A DNA stretch of 64,000 nt from Heterobilharzia americana (taxonomy: Eukaryota; Platyhelminthes; Trematoda; Strigeidida; Schistosomatidae): the NCBI GenBank assembly GCA_944470555.2, contig OX104134.1, forward strand, positions 102,852,701-102,916,700. Reading direction: 5' to 3'. Below, piece after piece: positions 23,195-33,860 of the stretch. The position numbers and the translations under genes were made by a program. Under the pieces are notes generated by a model, which did not search any database, was not told where the DNA came from, and saw nothing but the letters and a program-made list of their open reading frames with translations. The stretch's first letter is position 1. Each line of letters opens with the position of its first letter.

Positions 23195-23626
23195 CGTGAA
23201 AAACTCTGTAATACTCTCCACGGTAACGTTAGAGTTCATTGGAAAATCTGATAATATGACAGAACGTCCGTAAACCGACTTGTCCCACACGGGTAAGGGA
23301 TCACGACGTCGAATCGTCATCCCATCTTCGGATATCTCTAGTTTGGCTGAGGCTGTTAGGGCTTTCCGGATAACATCATGGTCCGTCGATAAAGCCTGCA
23401 TCTTTTTAAAGTTTGCAATGATAACAAGGTCCACCCATCCTTCTTTAGATGACTTCACTAGTTTAAGGAGAAACTGGTCCTTCAGAATATTCGCATCTGA
23501 GAAGTAAAATTCACACTGCCGAACAATCTCTGCATTTTTCTGTTCTGAAATGGACTGGCTACACACAACGATATTCTCCTTATCATGCAGCTCTGAAGAA
23601 CCCAAGCACACTCCCTCCACTTCCAT
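23195..23626 (-). CDS. LARP6: LARP6-like gene, first coding exon with La motif
   Basis: ATG at 23626 (context ATCAAGATGG) opens 144 codons ending at a GTAAGT donor (23194-23189) in phase 0. Residues about 32-105 form a La motif: QCEFYFSDANILKDQFLL, an aromatic- and basic-rich surface that in La proteins holds RNA, followed by NFKKMQALS and TIRRRDPLP. The next block, YGRSVILSDFP, starts the RRM-like domain, which continues on the exon at 20306-20105. The order La motif, RRM-like domain with a P-G-R-x-x-P insert, and possible SUZ-C C-terminus points to LARP6 (Acheron) more than to LARP7 or genuine La. LARP6 proteins bind structured mRNA elements and influence translation. An upstream in-frame stop (TAG about 66 bases before the ATG) supports this start unless there is a 5' exon. 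The Gypsy element starts 470 bp upstream. Confidence 0.8.
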
Positions 23627-24096
23627 CTTGATGCATGCAAAGATCAGGCGGTAACCCCAACCAATGTAGGTGGCTGCGCACTCAAGGTCATTGTGCTAAA
23701 ACTGCATTGGTGCGTCACGCACGAAATTAAGTACTTTGCTCTTGGCGCTAAGTTCACAAACCAATCTGTACATACGCTCGTCGCAGCTCGGTATCGAAAC
23801 TAATTTCTATATTTCCTCACAGAGACTGACAGTTTTCCATCTACACAGAGAAACTAATCCTGGAATATAGTAGGTTAGATACCAGCCATAACTTCTATTC
23901 TCTAAGAGTTGTTAAACCCTGGGACGACACTTTTGCTAATAATAATAATTATAATAATTCACTTTATTCCGAACAATTTGTGGTAAAATTTGGAAATCTC
24001 AGCGTTAATATATATTGCAATAACAACGAAGTATAACTACGTACATACTACCATGCAACCTTTTGGATTGTCTTATCAAAAAAATATAAATTATGT
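23627..24096. other. Flank upstream of the LARP6-like gene, possible promoter region
   Basis: No coding signal. It contains an AT-rich (AAT)-like run near 23938-23960. If the gene starts at 23626 its promoter should lie here, squeezed against the Gypsy element, but no specific element can be identified. Confidence 0.3.
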
Positions 24097-24440
24097 TGTA
24101 GCATCACACACTTCCCCAAAATCAATAGCCTAGGGTTTGACGACTTTCGACATTGATGCTGACCTTGATAGTTTAACTGGACTCGCTAAGCTGAAGGCAC
24201 CGGTCAAGCATCCTCGCCATTTGGCACGCTGTCGTGTTACGTTGCATTGCTCGTATTCGACTCTCTAGCCAGTTAGTTGGAACGCATCGGTATTTTGGCA
24301 TAACCATCCAAATATACTATTCCATCCGACTACGCTATCGTGTTCTTCCTTGGTCTCGTATTCGTGGGTATATAACAAGTTCGAATAATTAGTGATTGGT
24401 CTTTGCGTCTGTCAAGTTCGCACCAGGACAAATCCTAAAT
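24097..24440 (+). repeat. 5' LTR of the Gypsy element
   Basis: It starts TGTAG and ends CCTAAAT directly before the primer-binding site. The box GGGTATATAACAAG near 24367-24380 is a plausible TATA element. It is 344 bp, matching the 345-bp 3' LTR. Confidence 0.9.
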
Positions 24441-24458
24441 TGGTGAGCCCGACGTGAT
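24441..24458 (+). promoter_or_regulatory. tRNA primer-binding site (tRNA-Trp-like)
   Basis: TGGTGAGCCCGACGTGAT directly follows the 5' LTR. Compared with the 3' end of animal tRNA-Trp as I know it, it is complementary except for one mismatch. It would prime minus-strand DNA synthesis. Confidence 0.75.
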
Positions 24459-24568
24459 CACATATCCCGACCAATAACAAGTATTGAATTGGTGAGCCTG
24501 TTCCATTTTATATTTGTTTATTGTTTTCATTTCGATAACATTTATATATCCATTTACTACACTTTCTC

Positions 24569-25403
24569 ATGTCCGACCACACTCCCAAGCTTATTCGTAT
24601 TAAGCCGACTCGAACACGATCCAACTCGTGCCATATTGGCCAGACAATGCAGAAACATGGTTTCTGTATGCCGAGGCCGATTTTCGAGAACAGGGTGTCT
24701 CAGATCCTCATCTCGATTTCTTGCTGTCATACGTTCACTACCGCGAGAATTAAACAGGTATGTTACAGCAAACATGTTTAATCCTGAAGTAAGTGACCCT
24801 TATGCACTTCTAAAGGCCGCACTCTTGAAGAAAAGCGATCTCACAGATCGCCAACGTCTAGACGAATTGCTTCGTAACATCGAGCTAGGCAGCCACTCAG
24901 CTACTGAAGTCCTCGCACGCATGCGAGAAGTAATCGGTGCACGAACATTTGACGATGGTTTCTTCCGAGAACTATTTCTCTCGAAACTACCACAACCGGT
25001 GCAAACCGTGTTGGTGACACTCCAGTCAGTCCCACTCGACGACCTGGCAGCCTCAGCAGATAAAATACTGGAGATATCCAGCAGACCCGTCTCCAACGTA
25101 TATTCTATCTGCGACAAAACAGAGCGCCAGGATTCCGAGGTGACCAAGTTGTGCAACTCTGTGAAACGGTTGCTACGATCTCGAAGTCCTAGATCACGTA
25201 GCACTTCACAGAAACGCACCTTGGCGCATCGCAGCAAGTCGCGTGGTAGCCCTAAAACGAAACCCAACAGGGTGGAAAACCCTGAATGGTGCTGGTTTCA
25301 TAACACTTACGGGGATGAAGCCAGAAAATGTCGTAAACCATGCCGTTTTAAGGACACAAACTCGGGAAACGGTCACGCCGGCACGTGCTCACGGCAACCG
25401 TAG
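24569..25403 (+). pseudogene. Gypsy gag, frameshifted
   Basis: Gag appears to start MSDHTPKLIRIKP at 24569, then passes through two more frames. The segment AETWFLYAEADFREQGVSDP (24649-24708) lies in another frame, and 24777-25403 is open and in the frame of the 304-codon ORF. The last part is rich in Arg and Ser and ends with CWFHNTYGDEARKCRKPC, a zinc-knuckle-like motif typical of this gag type. Gag would form the particle and bind the RNA. The frame is disrupted near 24600 and 24740, so this copy cannot make normal Gag. Confidence 0.75.
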
Positions 25404-25663
25404 CCGGCGGAAAAAGCCGTTTGCTCTACGTCACCGACATTAAAACGAAAGTCCGCTACCTCGTCGACACCGGCGCAGAAGTTAGCGTTCTTCCAGCAAC
25501 GACAAAGGAGCGTCATCTCGACCCATCCTTCAATCTTCAAGCAGCCAACGGCAAGGCAATCGCGACATTCGGGAGACGGTATGCCTACCTCAACTTAGGT
25601 TTACGCAAACCTATCCACTGGATTTCCTCCTGGCTGACGTCTCTATGCCCATCATTGGCATAG
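25385..25663 (+). pseudogene. Gypsy protease region
   Basis: The frame overlaps the end of gag and encodes [16 protein letters not shown] (25457-25504), the aspartic protease active site (D-T-G). The protease processes the polyprotein. The frame ends at 25661; the downstream flap region [10 protein letters not shown] continues in the next frame from about 25640, so an indel separates protease from RT. Confidence 0.8.
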
Positions 25664-26795
25664 ATTTGCTAAACCATTACGATCTACTCGTAGATGCTCG
25701 CCGTCGACGACTGATAGATAACAACACAAAGTTATCTATTGGCGGCACCACCTATGTAGGTCCGAGTTTAGCCATCGTTAGGACTAAACAATCAGGCGAC
25801 GCGTCCTACCAGGCAGTTCTGGAGAAATATCCAGAGTTACAACAACCGAAGCACACTCTTCCGTGCATAACCAGCAATGTTATGCATCACGTCACAACCA
25901 CAGGTCCACCTGTGGCATCCAAAGCGCGCCGTTTAGCCCCCGATAAGCTCAAAACGGCGAAAAATGAATTCGACCACATGCTCGAACTGGGCATTATCAG
26001 ACCGTCAAACAGTCCTTGGGCATCGCCATTGCACATGGTTCCCAAAAAGGATAGCAACGACTGGCGTCCAACCGGTGATTACCGAAGGCTTAACGCCAAA
26101 ACAACTCCGGACTGCTACCCTATACCTCACGTTTACGACTTGACCGCAACCTTATGCGGCATGAACATTTTCTCCAAAATCGACTTGTCAAAGCGTACAA
26201 CCAGATACCTATGGCAGCAGAAGATATCGCGAAAACAGCCATTATTACTCCTTTTGGCCTGTTTGAATTCCTGCGCATGCCATTTGGTCTTCGGAATGCA
26301 GCACAAACATTCCAACGCTTTATGGATGTCTTCCGTGGTTTGAATTTTGTTCATGTCTACATCGATGACTGTCTAATTGCGAGTCCAGATAAGGAAACTC
26401 ACCTTAAACATTTGGACCTCGCATTCGAAAGACTTAAAAAACATGGCATCACAGTTAACTTACAGAAGTGTGAAATAGGAGTTGAATCACTCAGCTTCCT
26501 TGGGCATACCATTGACAACAAAGGTATACGCCCATTGAGAGATAAAGTGGCGGCTATCACAAACTATCCAGAGCCGACCACTGTGAAACATCTCCGCACT
26601 TTCAATGGCCTGGTAAGTTATTACCGAAGGTTTATCCCTAACTGTGCCTCTGTCATGAGACCACTCACAGATCTACTTCGAGGAACTGCGAAGTTCGTGT
26701 CTCTGGACAACGCGGCTAGACTTGCTTTCTCTAAAGTCAAGGAAGCCATTTCGAACGCAACCATGCTTATGCATCATGACCCCAATGCTCCTTGA
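25645..26795 (+). pseudogene. Gypsy reverse transcriptase, one frameshift
   Basis: 25645-26195 encodes the fingers: [38 protein letters not shown] and NIFSKIDL (motif A with its Asp). The frame then shifts near 26190 and resumes as [18 protein letters not shown], followed by [20 protein letters not shown] (motif B) and VHVYIDDCLIAS (motif C, the Asp pair). It ends with FLGHTIDNKGIRP and the thumb. All catalytic residues are visible, but the frameshift splits the enzyme. Confidence 0.85.
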
Positions 26796-27109
26796 GTATT
26801 GCTGTTGATGCATCTGATTCAGCAATTGGAGCAGTTTTGCAACAATTGACTGACAACCAGTGGCAACCGGAAACAAGATACAGTACATTTGGTAGGGAAC
26901 TCCTAGCTATGTACTGTTCTGTACGCCATTTTCGACATTCTGTGGAAGGTCGTGATTTCATTATTTTCACAGACCACAAACCGTTAACGTTTTCCCTCAG
27001 CTCGGCGTCTGACAAATACCCCCTCGTGAGTCGCGACAGCTGGATTACATTTCCCAGTTCACGTCAGACATCCGACACATTTCTGGAGCAAATAACTCCG
27101 TAGCCGACG
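26792..27109 (+). pseudogene. Gypsy RNase H region, frameshifted
   Basis: IAVDASDSAIGAVL (26800-26840) has the first RNase H Asp, FGRELLAMYCSVRHFRHSVE the catalytic Glu, and FTDHKPLTFSL the next Asp. Continuity with the RT is lost at a stop at 26793-26795. A further shift lies near 27030, after which the block NNSVADALSRI (27093-27123), which ends the RNase H region, is in another frame. Confidence 0.8.
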
Positions 27110-27123
27110 CACTATCACGAATA

Positions 27124-27520
27124 GCTTCGATAAATCATATCGAGGGCGTTGATCTCGTTGAACTAGCTCGGCGTCAAAAGGAAGACCTTGAGCTGCATCA
27201 CGAGTTGTCGTCCACAACTCTCAAACTGCGACTTTGTCCTGTTGGATCAGACAAGGATACAATTTTGTGCGATGTCTCTGCTAGTCAACCACGCCCAATA
27301 GTTCCGAAGAGTTGTCGACGCAACGTCTTCAATACGTTGCACAAACTCTCTCATCCAGGTGTACGAGCCACCATTAGGCTTATCGCACAACGATTCTGCT
27401 GGCCTGGGATGAACAAAGACGTTAAGGAGTGGGCTCATTTGTGCTCAGTTTGCCAAAAGTGTAAAGTCAGGCGACACACGAAAAGCTCTTTAGGCTCTTT
27501 TCTAGCCCAAATTACCATAT
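27124..27520 (+). pseudogene. Gypsy integrase N-terminal zinc-binding domain, truncated
   Basis: The frame encodes the H-H-C-C zinc-binding domain: LHKLSHPGVRATIRLIAQRF (His residues), then WAHLCSVCQKCK (Cys residues, 27429-27464). It should continue into the DDE integrase core but instead runs HTKSSLGSFL into a stop at 27520. No D-D-E core is found before the 3' LTR; 27521-27645 is an AT-rich stretch, and only a short C-terminal remnant (27650-27870) follows. Confidence 0.8.
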
Positions 27521-27866
27521 AATGAAATTTTTTTAAAAAGGTGAAAGTAAGCGTAAATTTTTATTTTTCGATATGTTTACATATAAATAATTCCCATTTT
27601 TACGCAACGTTTTCGTGGTGTTAAAGACTTTTATTTATACTCCAGGTGCAACGAGCACTGGACGGAACGTCAAAAGGAACTGAGGACCGCAATCGACGTC
27701 CAATTCGATTTATTGTATTTCATTATTTTACAGCCACCACACCCTAGAACAAGTTCAGACAACCAGGGGCCACTTCACTCAGTGAGCCCATCGAGAGAGT
27801 TTTACTAGTGAAGAAACCACTGGGTTTTTACTTCCGGCTGGCATCGTCTTAGGGTCCTCACGAACC

Positions 27867-27884
27867 CACTAGGGGGGAGTGATC
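27867..27884 (+). promoter_or_regulatory. Polypurine tract of the Gypsy element
   Basis: AGGGGGGAGTGATC (27871-27884) sits directly before the 3' LTR. It is the expected primer for plus-strand DNA synthesis. Confidence 0.75.
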
Positions 27885-28229
27885 TGTAGAGTCACACACT
27901 TCCCCAAAATTAATAGCCTAGGGTTTGAAGACTTTCGACATTGATGCTGACCTTGATAGTTTAACTGGAATCGCTAAGCTCAAGGCACCTGGTCAAGCAT
28001 CCTCGCAATTTGGCACTCTGTCGTGTTACGTTGCACTGCTCGTATTCGACTCTCCAGCCAGTTAGTTGGAACGCATCGGTATTTCGGCACAACCATCCGA
28101 ATATACTATTCCATCCGACTACGCTATCGTGTTCTTCCTTGGTCTCGTATTCGTGGGTATATAACAAGTCCGAATAATTAGTGATTGGTTTTTGCGTCTG
28201 TCAAGTCCGCACCCGGAGAACTCCTAAAT
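27885..28229 (+). repeat. 3' LTR of the Gypsy element
   Basis: Begins TGTAGAG and ends CCTAAAT. It pairs with 24097-24440, with about 6 percent differences by eye. Confidence 0.9.
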
Positions 28230-28297
28230 TATGAAGAATATTATAAACGAGAAAATTTTGGATTGTAATTTAATTATTGAAATGAGGTTTTTAACTG

Positions 28298-28810
28298 TCA
28301 CAAAGTTGGTGTGTGATCTCTGTCCTGACTCTTGCTTAGGTAATGTACAGTCGAATTCTTAAACTTAGCTGTACGAGCGTACAGTCTTGTGTAGTTTCTG
28401 CTTGTCCTCTCTGAGGAAATACATGGAGAGAGCTGTAAATGCAGTGGATGTTCACTGTCAGTTAAAATTTCTGTAGCTAGCAGCTTGCAGGAATTTATAT
28501 GTCGATCAACTACAGTGTTAATCAGTTGAGCCAAAGGCACACCACTCACCCTGCTGACGGTCTTCATAGCCCTAGGCAACATAACATAGTCCCTTTTAAG
28601 AAGACCAGGAAAGATTAGTGGGGAACAATATAGGAGAATAGGTAAAATGCAGGAATTAATAAATTGTAAAAGAAGCAGTTGAGTTATACCAGAAAGCCTC
28701 AATTTCTTTACGTAATAAGTTAAACGAAAGATTTTTTACAGGTCAATAAAATATGGGATGACCACATATGTGATCCAGGCTACTTTGTCTGAATCCTTTA
28801 AACGCCGACT
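28298..28810 (-). mobile_element. 3' fragment of a jockey/CR1-like non-LTR retrotransposon
   Basis: The minus-strand frame 28702-28298 (134 codons) encodes LRLSGITQLLLLQFINSCIL, then PILLYCSPLIFPGLLKRDYV and later ERTSRNYTRLYARTAKFKNS. This is the region after the RT domain in schistosome jockey/CR1-like polyproteins. It is truncated at its 5' side near 28810. A related fragment is at 34200-34810. Confidence 0.7.
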
Positions 28811-29089
28811 TAATGCTTGCTTGACATGTGGCTGGGACCTGCCAAGAACTAATTGAATTTCTACATCTCAATCGCCACTTTTCCCTTTTTCTTTACTCGT
28901 ACACAAGTTAACAACCACAGGAAATGATCCACGGATTTCAGACGCAGAAGCAAGTTAAGCGAAAGCTTCTACTCCATCGGAAAGCATTTTAACCACCTAG
29001 TGGAGAGGCTTTTTAGCTATTTCTGTCAGTGTAAGTACATATTTAATGACAATGCATTTCCAGCGCTTCACCAACCAGGCCTGAGTAAA
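28811..29089. other. Unassigned stretch
   Basis: Nothing recognisable between the non-LTR fragment and the SR3-like deletion derivative. Confidence 0.3.
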
Positions 29090-30225
29090 TCGTTCACTAG
29101 TTACTAGCCGGTAATAAGACCAGATACCCCGTAAAACCAATCTGATCTTTGGAGAAGCTTCAAAGCACTAAGAAAGTGAAAAAAATTAAATTAAAATTTA
29201 TTCCCCGCTAAAATCTGAGAGGCAAAATGACGCCAGCTGGTGAAAGACTCAGGGGAGCCAATTAACCAATGTATCTTCTCGTCTCTCGACGAAAGCAAAA
29301 GTAAACATGGGGACATGGAATGTTCGCACAATGTTTGAAGTCAGCAGAGCTGCCCAAACTGCGAAACAGATGAGAAGATATAGCATAGAAGTGCTTGGAA
29401 TCTGCGAGAAATCTGCAAATGGAATGGAAGTGGACTCTCCAAACTATCAACTGGCTAGCCAATAATCTACTCAGATGTTGTCACAAAGACGACAACCACG
29501 AGCACATTGAGTTTCGCAGTGGCTATCATCATGTCCCCAACTGCATCGAAGGCCCTCTTCATGCAGTGGGAACCAATCTCCTCATGCAAGATCGCGATCA
29601 TGACAGCAAGATTCAACTCAAAAGGAAGGAAAGTCACAATCATACAATGCTACGCTACACTACGCACCTGCGAATGATGCAGATCAAGAGAAGAAGTAGG
29701 AATTCCACAGGCAACTGCAATCAGCAATAGACAAGACCCCACTCCAGAAGGCGACATCAAATTCTAATGGGTGACATGAATACCAGCCAAACGGGGAGCG
29801 GACAACACAGGAAGAGGACTGATCATCGGTCGAGAAGCACTTGGTGAAATGAACGAGTACGGAGAACTGTTTTCTGAATAGCCAACACGGAACTCTGGCC
29901 GGCTGGCTGACAACGAGCCAACAAGGAACTCATCACTCAACAAAAATGCAGGAGAAGGTGGAGATGGACTGGATTTGGCATACACTGAGAAGACCATTCG
30001 GAGACATCTTGCGCAAGGCCGGGCCGTCGAGTGGAATCCGAAGGCGAAACGACGATTCGGGCATCCGATGCGAGGGTGACATGGAGGAGATGGTGTGAAG
30101 AAGAATTGAGAGCTTGTGGCAGTCGTGGAGTGAGGTTGTGAAGACTGCAGAGAATAGAGTGAAGTGGCGACGCGCTACTGAAGCCCTATGTTCCACTAGG
30201 AACCCAAGATGCAAATAATGCTGAT
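29090..30225 (+). mobile_element. Internally deleted SR3-like element
   Basis: 29090-29880 aligns with about 6000-6830 of the full-length SR3-like element (5' untranslated region and start of the endonuclease, TWNVRTMF near 29314). 29910-30225 aligns with 8990-9313, its 3' end. The middle 2.1 kb, with the whole RT, is missing; the join lies near 29880-29910. It keeps both ends and so could in principle be mobilised in trans. The endonuclease start is itself frame-broken. Confidence 0.75.
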
Positions 30226-32175
30226 GCAAATGTATGTTACCGGATGAATAATTTCCGCGTACAATTTTCTCGTACCTTAATTCTGCTTTATGTGGTTCCC
30301 CGTATCTTTAAGCACAACACGTATTACGCAGTGATCTGAGCTGGGAAGTAGGCCCTCTTTAGAGGTTCAAATGTATCAGCAACACTGATGAATACCAAGT
30401 CTAGCGTTGCATTCGGACGTGTTCTGAAGTTAACAGGGTTTTGATGGCCGAGAGCTTTGAGAGAGCCTTGGTCATAAGAATTAAAATATTGTCGGCAGGG
30501 AGCCGCGGAATATTGTAGCTGCGAACTCCATAAACATGTCGGAGAAACTAGATAATTCGAAGTGGCTGCAACTGGGAGTAATATAAATATTTATGGTATG
30601 GTTTAAGCGGTATTTGTGCAAATGCCTCGGCCGACATTTCAAAGCGATGCGGTCATGTAATCACTCGGATATTTGGGGTGTGTGTAACTCGAAATGCATC
30701 AAAGGGCGTTGATGAAGGCAGCCACACCACCTCCATATTTTCTGATGAAGCCATACTGATCCCGATAGGGGATTTCGAAACCGTTAAAAGAAACCGAATA
30801 GTCACCACAGAGATCACGTTTCTCGCGACGTGGTTACCCCACTATTGCAGTGCACATTGTAGGATAGGCGGGATTGTGAGTGATCCACTCTTCCCTGCAA
30901 CATCCAGCAGTTCGCGCTTCTGATTTCAGGTGGAGTCATCTAAGGCAATACCATCTACTGCAAAGCACGATTCTATCCACTAGCATGCTCAGTCCTCATC
31001 TAATTGAATAAAAGCAACGCAGTACATTATACGAGACGACCAGCCATCGATGGTAGGTAAGTAAGTTGTTGCAGGAGGGCGCGTGGGGCAATGTGAGTTT
31101 AGCGGTGGCCACAAGAATCTGGAAGGGAAAAAGGAAAAGAAACCCGTGGGCCGACTGCTGGGCAAGTACACGGGGTGCACCCACATTTAATAGTATGAGA
31201 CAACTGACAAACGTTGGAACTCGACAAAGATGGAGCAAAGGAGCCCAGAAACCGAACCTGGAAAGTGGATTGTTGAGGTTTCAAATGCGTTGCGACGTCG
31301 CTGTCTGGAACGCGAACTATGGCAACCCTTCGTCCATTGAACACTTGTGTGGTGATCAGACAAACTTCACTCCGATCAGCTTAAAACAGCCATTTGTAAG
31401 CCATGATCGCTGCTTCCAAAATATTCTCGACACGCTAAACGTCTGCCGAAAGGTTCCGCCGTACCCACTCAAATTTCTAGTCATCGCGACTGTGAAAGTA
31501 TGTGCAACGCACGTGGTTTAGAACTTCTTTTTCCCAACTCGATTGAAACGTTTCCATGATGAAATTTATGTATTGTTGGATCGTTCGTTCATTGGAACTT
31601 GATATTTTGATCACAACTTAACGCATCCGTTTGCATTTGCACATTGAGTTGGTAGTTTCAAGTCATCAATGGTGTGCCAGTATTAAAATCTAAATGGTGT
31701 AGGCACGAAATCATGGTTGCCGAACGGTGGGTTTTTGTATCTTGAAGGGAAAATTCTGCTATTATGTTACATGGGACAATATACCTTCGTTCACTACACA
31801 ATGTTTTAAGGAGCCGTTAGTTCACAATACTTGCACCACCATGACATCTGGGAAACTTCAGACGGTTCGTCGCGAGAAGAATCCTGACCAGTTGGTGAGT
31901 TGGTTGTGAAGACGTTCCGGAAACCGCGAAAGATTAGGAAAAGTCCGGTAATTCATAGAGTCAAACAGCAGGTGTTATTTCCACTTAGTGGATATGTCCA
32001 GATTGAAACTCAGCATCGAATGTCATCATTGAGCTGCTGTTGCAAATAAAAAAGGAAAGACGTAGCAATGGCACACACCGGAAAGGGAATTACCACTCAT
32101 ACCAGTTTGGAAAGAGAAAAGTTCCTACGCTTTCAGACCCACCCGAACTTTAGGTACATTTTCATGTATGCATGT
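30226..32175. other. Unassigned stretch between repeats
   Basis: No recognisable family. It holds a 151-codon frame (31066-31521, +) without known domain. The segment 31664-31704 resembles 33888-33928 in the same orientation (both GTCATCAATGGTGT followed later by ATCTAAATGGTGTAG), so part of it may belong to the same unclassified repeat as inverted repeat C. Confidence 0.3.
31066..31521 (+). CDS. Uncharacterised 151-codon open frame
   Basis: Starts at TTG or a later Met; the translation has a basic stretch KGKRKRNPW near residue 20 and several Cys. No domain, signal peptide or membrane segment is apparent. It lies among repeats and may be a retrotransposon remnant or chance. Confidence 0.15.
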   Translation: MLQEGAWGNVSLAVATRIWKGKRKRNPWADCWASTRGAPTFNSMRQLTNVGTRQRWSKGAQKPNLESGLLRFQMRCDVAVWNANYGNPSSIEHLCGDQTNFTPISLKQPFVSHDRCFQNILDTLNVCRKVPPYPLKFLVIATVKVCATHVV

Positions 32176-33858
32176 GTGGTTAAGCACATAGTTTTTCTAT
32201 CATAAGATTCTCAGAACGTTTCTATATCTGGGGTATATCGTAGTAGCTTTGAGGGAGAAGCAGTGAACAACAAGTTCATTATAGTGAGGAGGGGAACCAG
32301 TACCCACACCCTTGTAAGCAATCATCAACCCATCAGTGTAAGAGGAACTCGAGGACTATACCGGCTATGTTTCACACGTTTAGAGGTCCAAGTACATCCT
32401 CATTGGCCCAGGATGCATAGATGGTGTTATTTGGTTACTTGACTGTCTTCTTTGACCTTGCACTCATTATTTGTCTTTATCTGATTGAGACTTATCATGA
32501 ATTCTTTACTTTCACATTATGTGACGCTGGAGCGTTGATAACGCGACGTTGTTTTACTGTGCCTGGCACTTTGTTTTGGTTCAATTTATGGGTAGGCTGT
32601 GATTTGACTGGCGACTGGAAACGTTTATTTGTTGATATGATTCTGGTTGGTAGAGAATTTTGATGCCATTTTTGTCTGGAATATCATTGATTCCCAGGTG
32701 CTTAACAGTTGTATTTGTTTGAATCTTCAAACTTACCAGCAGTGAGGAAAGGACCCGACAGCGACCAACGTACAGACTGTCACAGCTTCGATACAGATGG
32801 TGGATGGAACCGTGGGAGCAAGTGGTGTAAATAAACGAGCTGAAAGGATCACACAATCCGGTGGCGTGCCCAAACCTCTGGACAACGAAATCTCTCCATC
32901 CTGTGTACTGCATCACGTCTGCTCCGCTTGGGGCCGTCTCATATGCCGAAATATGACTCAAAATCATTCCAGGCACGGACGCAAACTTTTAAAAAGTTAT
33001 TTAGCCACCACAATGACTCTGGTATTTATGATAAAGCAAAGACGTCATCGTGGGTGACAGTGAGCTTTGAAGCGAACAAAACGGCATCAAGCGACTCTAT
33101 CCAAAATACTCACCCTACTGGTTAAGGTAGACCATTTACGGTGCCCCCTATGTTCTAGTGTTTGTCGTAGCTCTGGTATAATAAACTTACGAGAAACAGT
33201 CGTGCAACTCACAGGATAACAATCTGGTCTCTTCGGATGGTTTCACATGTACCGCTAGGGTAGGTGTGAGTCCACGAACGGGTGATGGAGGTATAGCTAC
33301 CTTTAACATTACTCAGTCGTGTTCAAATTATACTTGTTTCGTCTGTTCTAGTGACCATGCAGACTGCATCACTGTTGAGCTGTGTCAAGCATTTAGATTA
33401 GTTTGATTTCATTTTAATGATCAGCGTTCTCATGACTACCGGCCGCAGCTATCCTGAATTATCCTGGTTCGATTTGCAGAATTTGTTGCTCCCAGAAAGT
33501 AGGGTTCATTGTCTATTGTCTGGGGTGATTTTAGTCCTCGCGACTAAAGTTTCTTTTGTTCTCTTGATCACGGTAAACTGGCCAGTTTTTCAACTCGCCT
33601 TGATGCTACACTGGACTTATACTTCGTCGATGAACCTGGCATGTATGAAACCCGGAAACGCGAACCGCTGCTAGCATCAGATGGCTGCATTATCCGTGTT
33701 CTGCCAAAACATATGGCAAACTTCAGAAAAATGCCTTTTCACAGTAACTTTGAGGGACTGTATACGGTAGTCTTACATATGACAATACGCGTAAAATCAA
33801 ATGCATGTTACAAAACACGGAACAGGCAATGTTTGAAAGTGGTGCTCTGGATGGCACA
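32176..33858 (+). repeat. Inverted repeat C, left arm (1.68 kb)
   Basis: Reverse complement of 43789-45469. By eye only about five substitutions separate the arms over 1.68 kb. The right part (33340-33860) encodes a remnant of the endonuclease end (SSDHADCITVELCQAF) and of the linker (LDLYFVDEP, YETRKREP) of a jockey-like polyprotein; the left two thirds are unclassified. Confidence 0.9.
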
Positions 33859-33860
33859 CT
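33340..33860 (+). mobile_element. Jockey-like non-LTR fragment (endonuclease end and linker)
   Basis: SSDHADCITVELCQAF contains the final Asp-His motif of the endonuclease. After a stop, fragments LLSGVILVLATKVSFVLL and LDATLDLYFVDEPGMYETRK match the linker between endonuclease and RT in jockey-like polyproteins, as far as I recognise it. It is frame-broken and has no RT following; the inverted copy at 43789-44390 does have an RT fragment downstream. Confidence 0.45.

Larger units (their letters stand above)
24097..28229 (+). mobile_element. Ty3/Gypsy LTR retrotransposon, defective
   Basis: Two LTRs (24097-24440 and 27885-28229) enclose a primer-binding site, gag, protease, RT, RNase H, the integrase zinc-binding region and a polypurine tract. 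The flanking bases TATGT (24092-24096) and TATGA (28230-28234) are a probable imperfect target-site duplication. At 4.1 kb it is short for the class because the integrase core is absent after about 27510. The two LTRs differ at about 20 of 345 positions by eye, so the insertion is not recent. It lies upstream of the LARP6-like gene, in the opposite orientation. Confidence 0.9.

Noticed and set aside
27541..27645. True intron in the Gypsy element
   Set aside because: Retrotransposons copied through RNA rarely keep introns; the signals are weak and a deletion with AT-rich filler is simpler. Kept only as a finding to check.
24097..28229. Possible endogenous retrovirus with an envelope gene
   Set aside because: There is no open frame or membrane-protein signal between the integrase remnant and the 3' LTR; it is a Gypsy-type retrotransposon lacking env.
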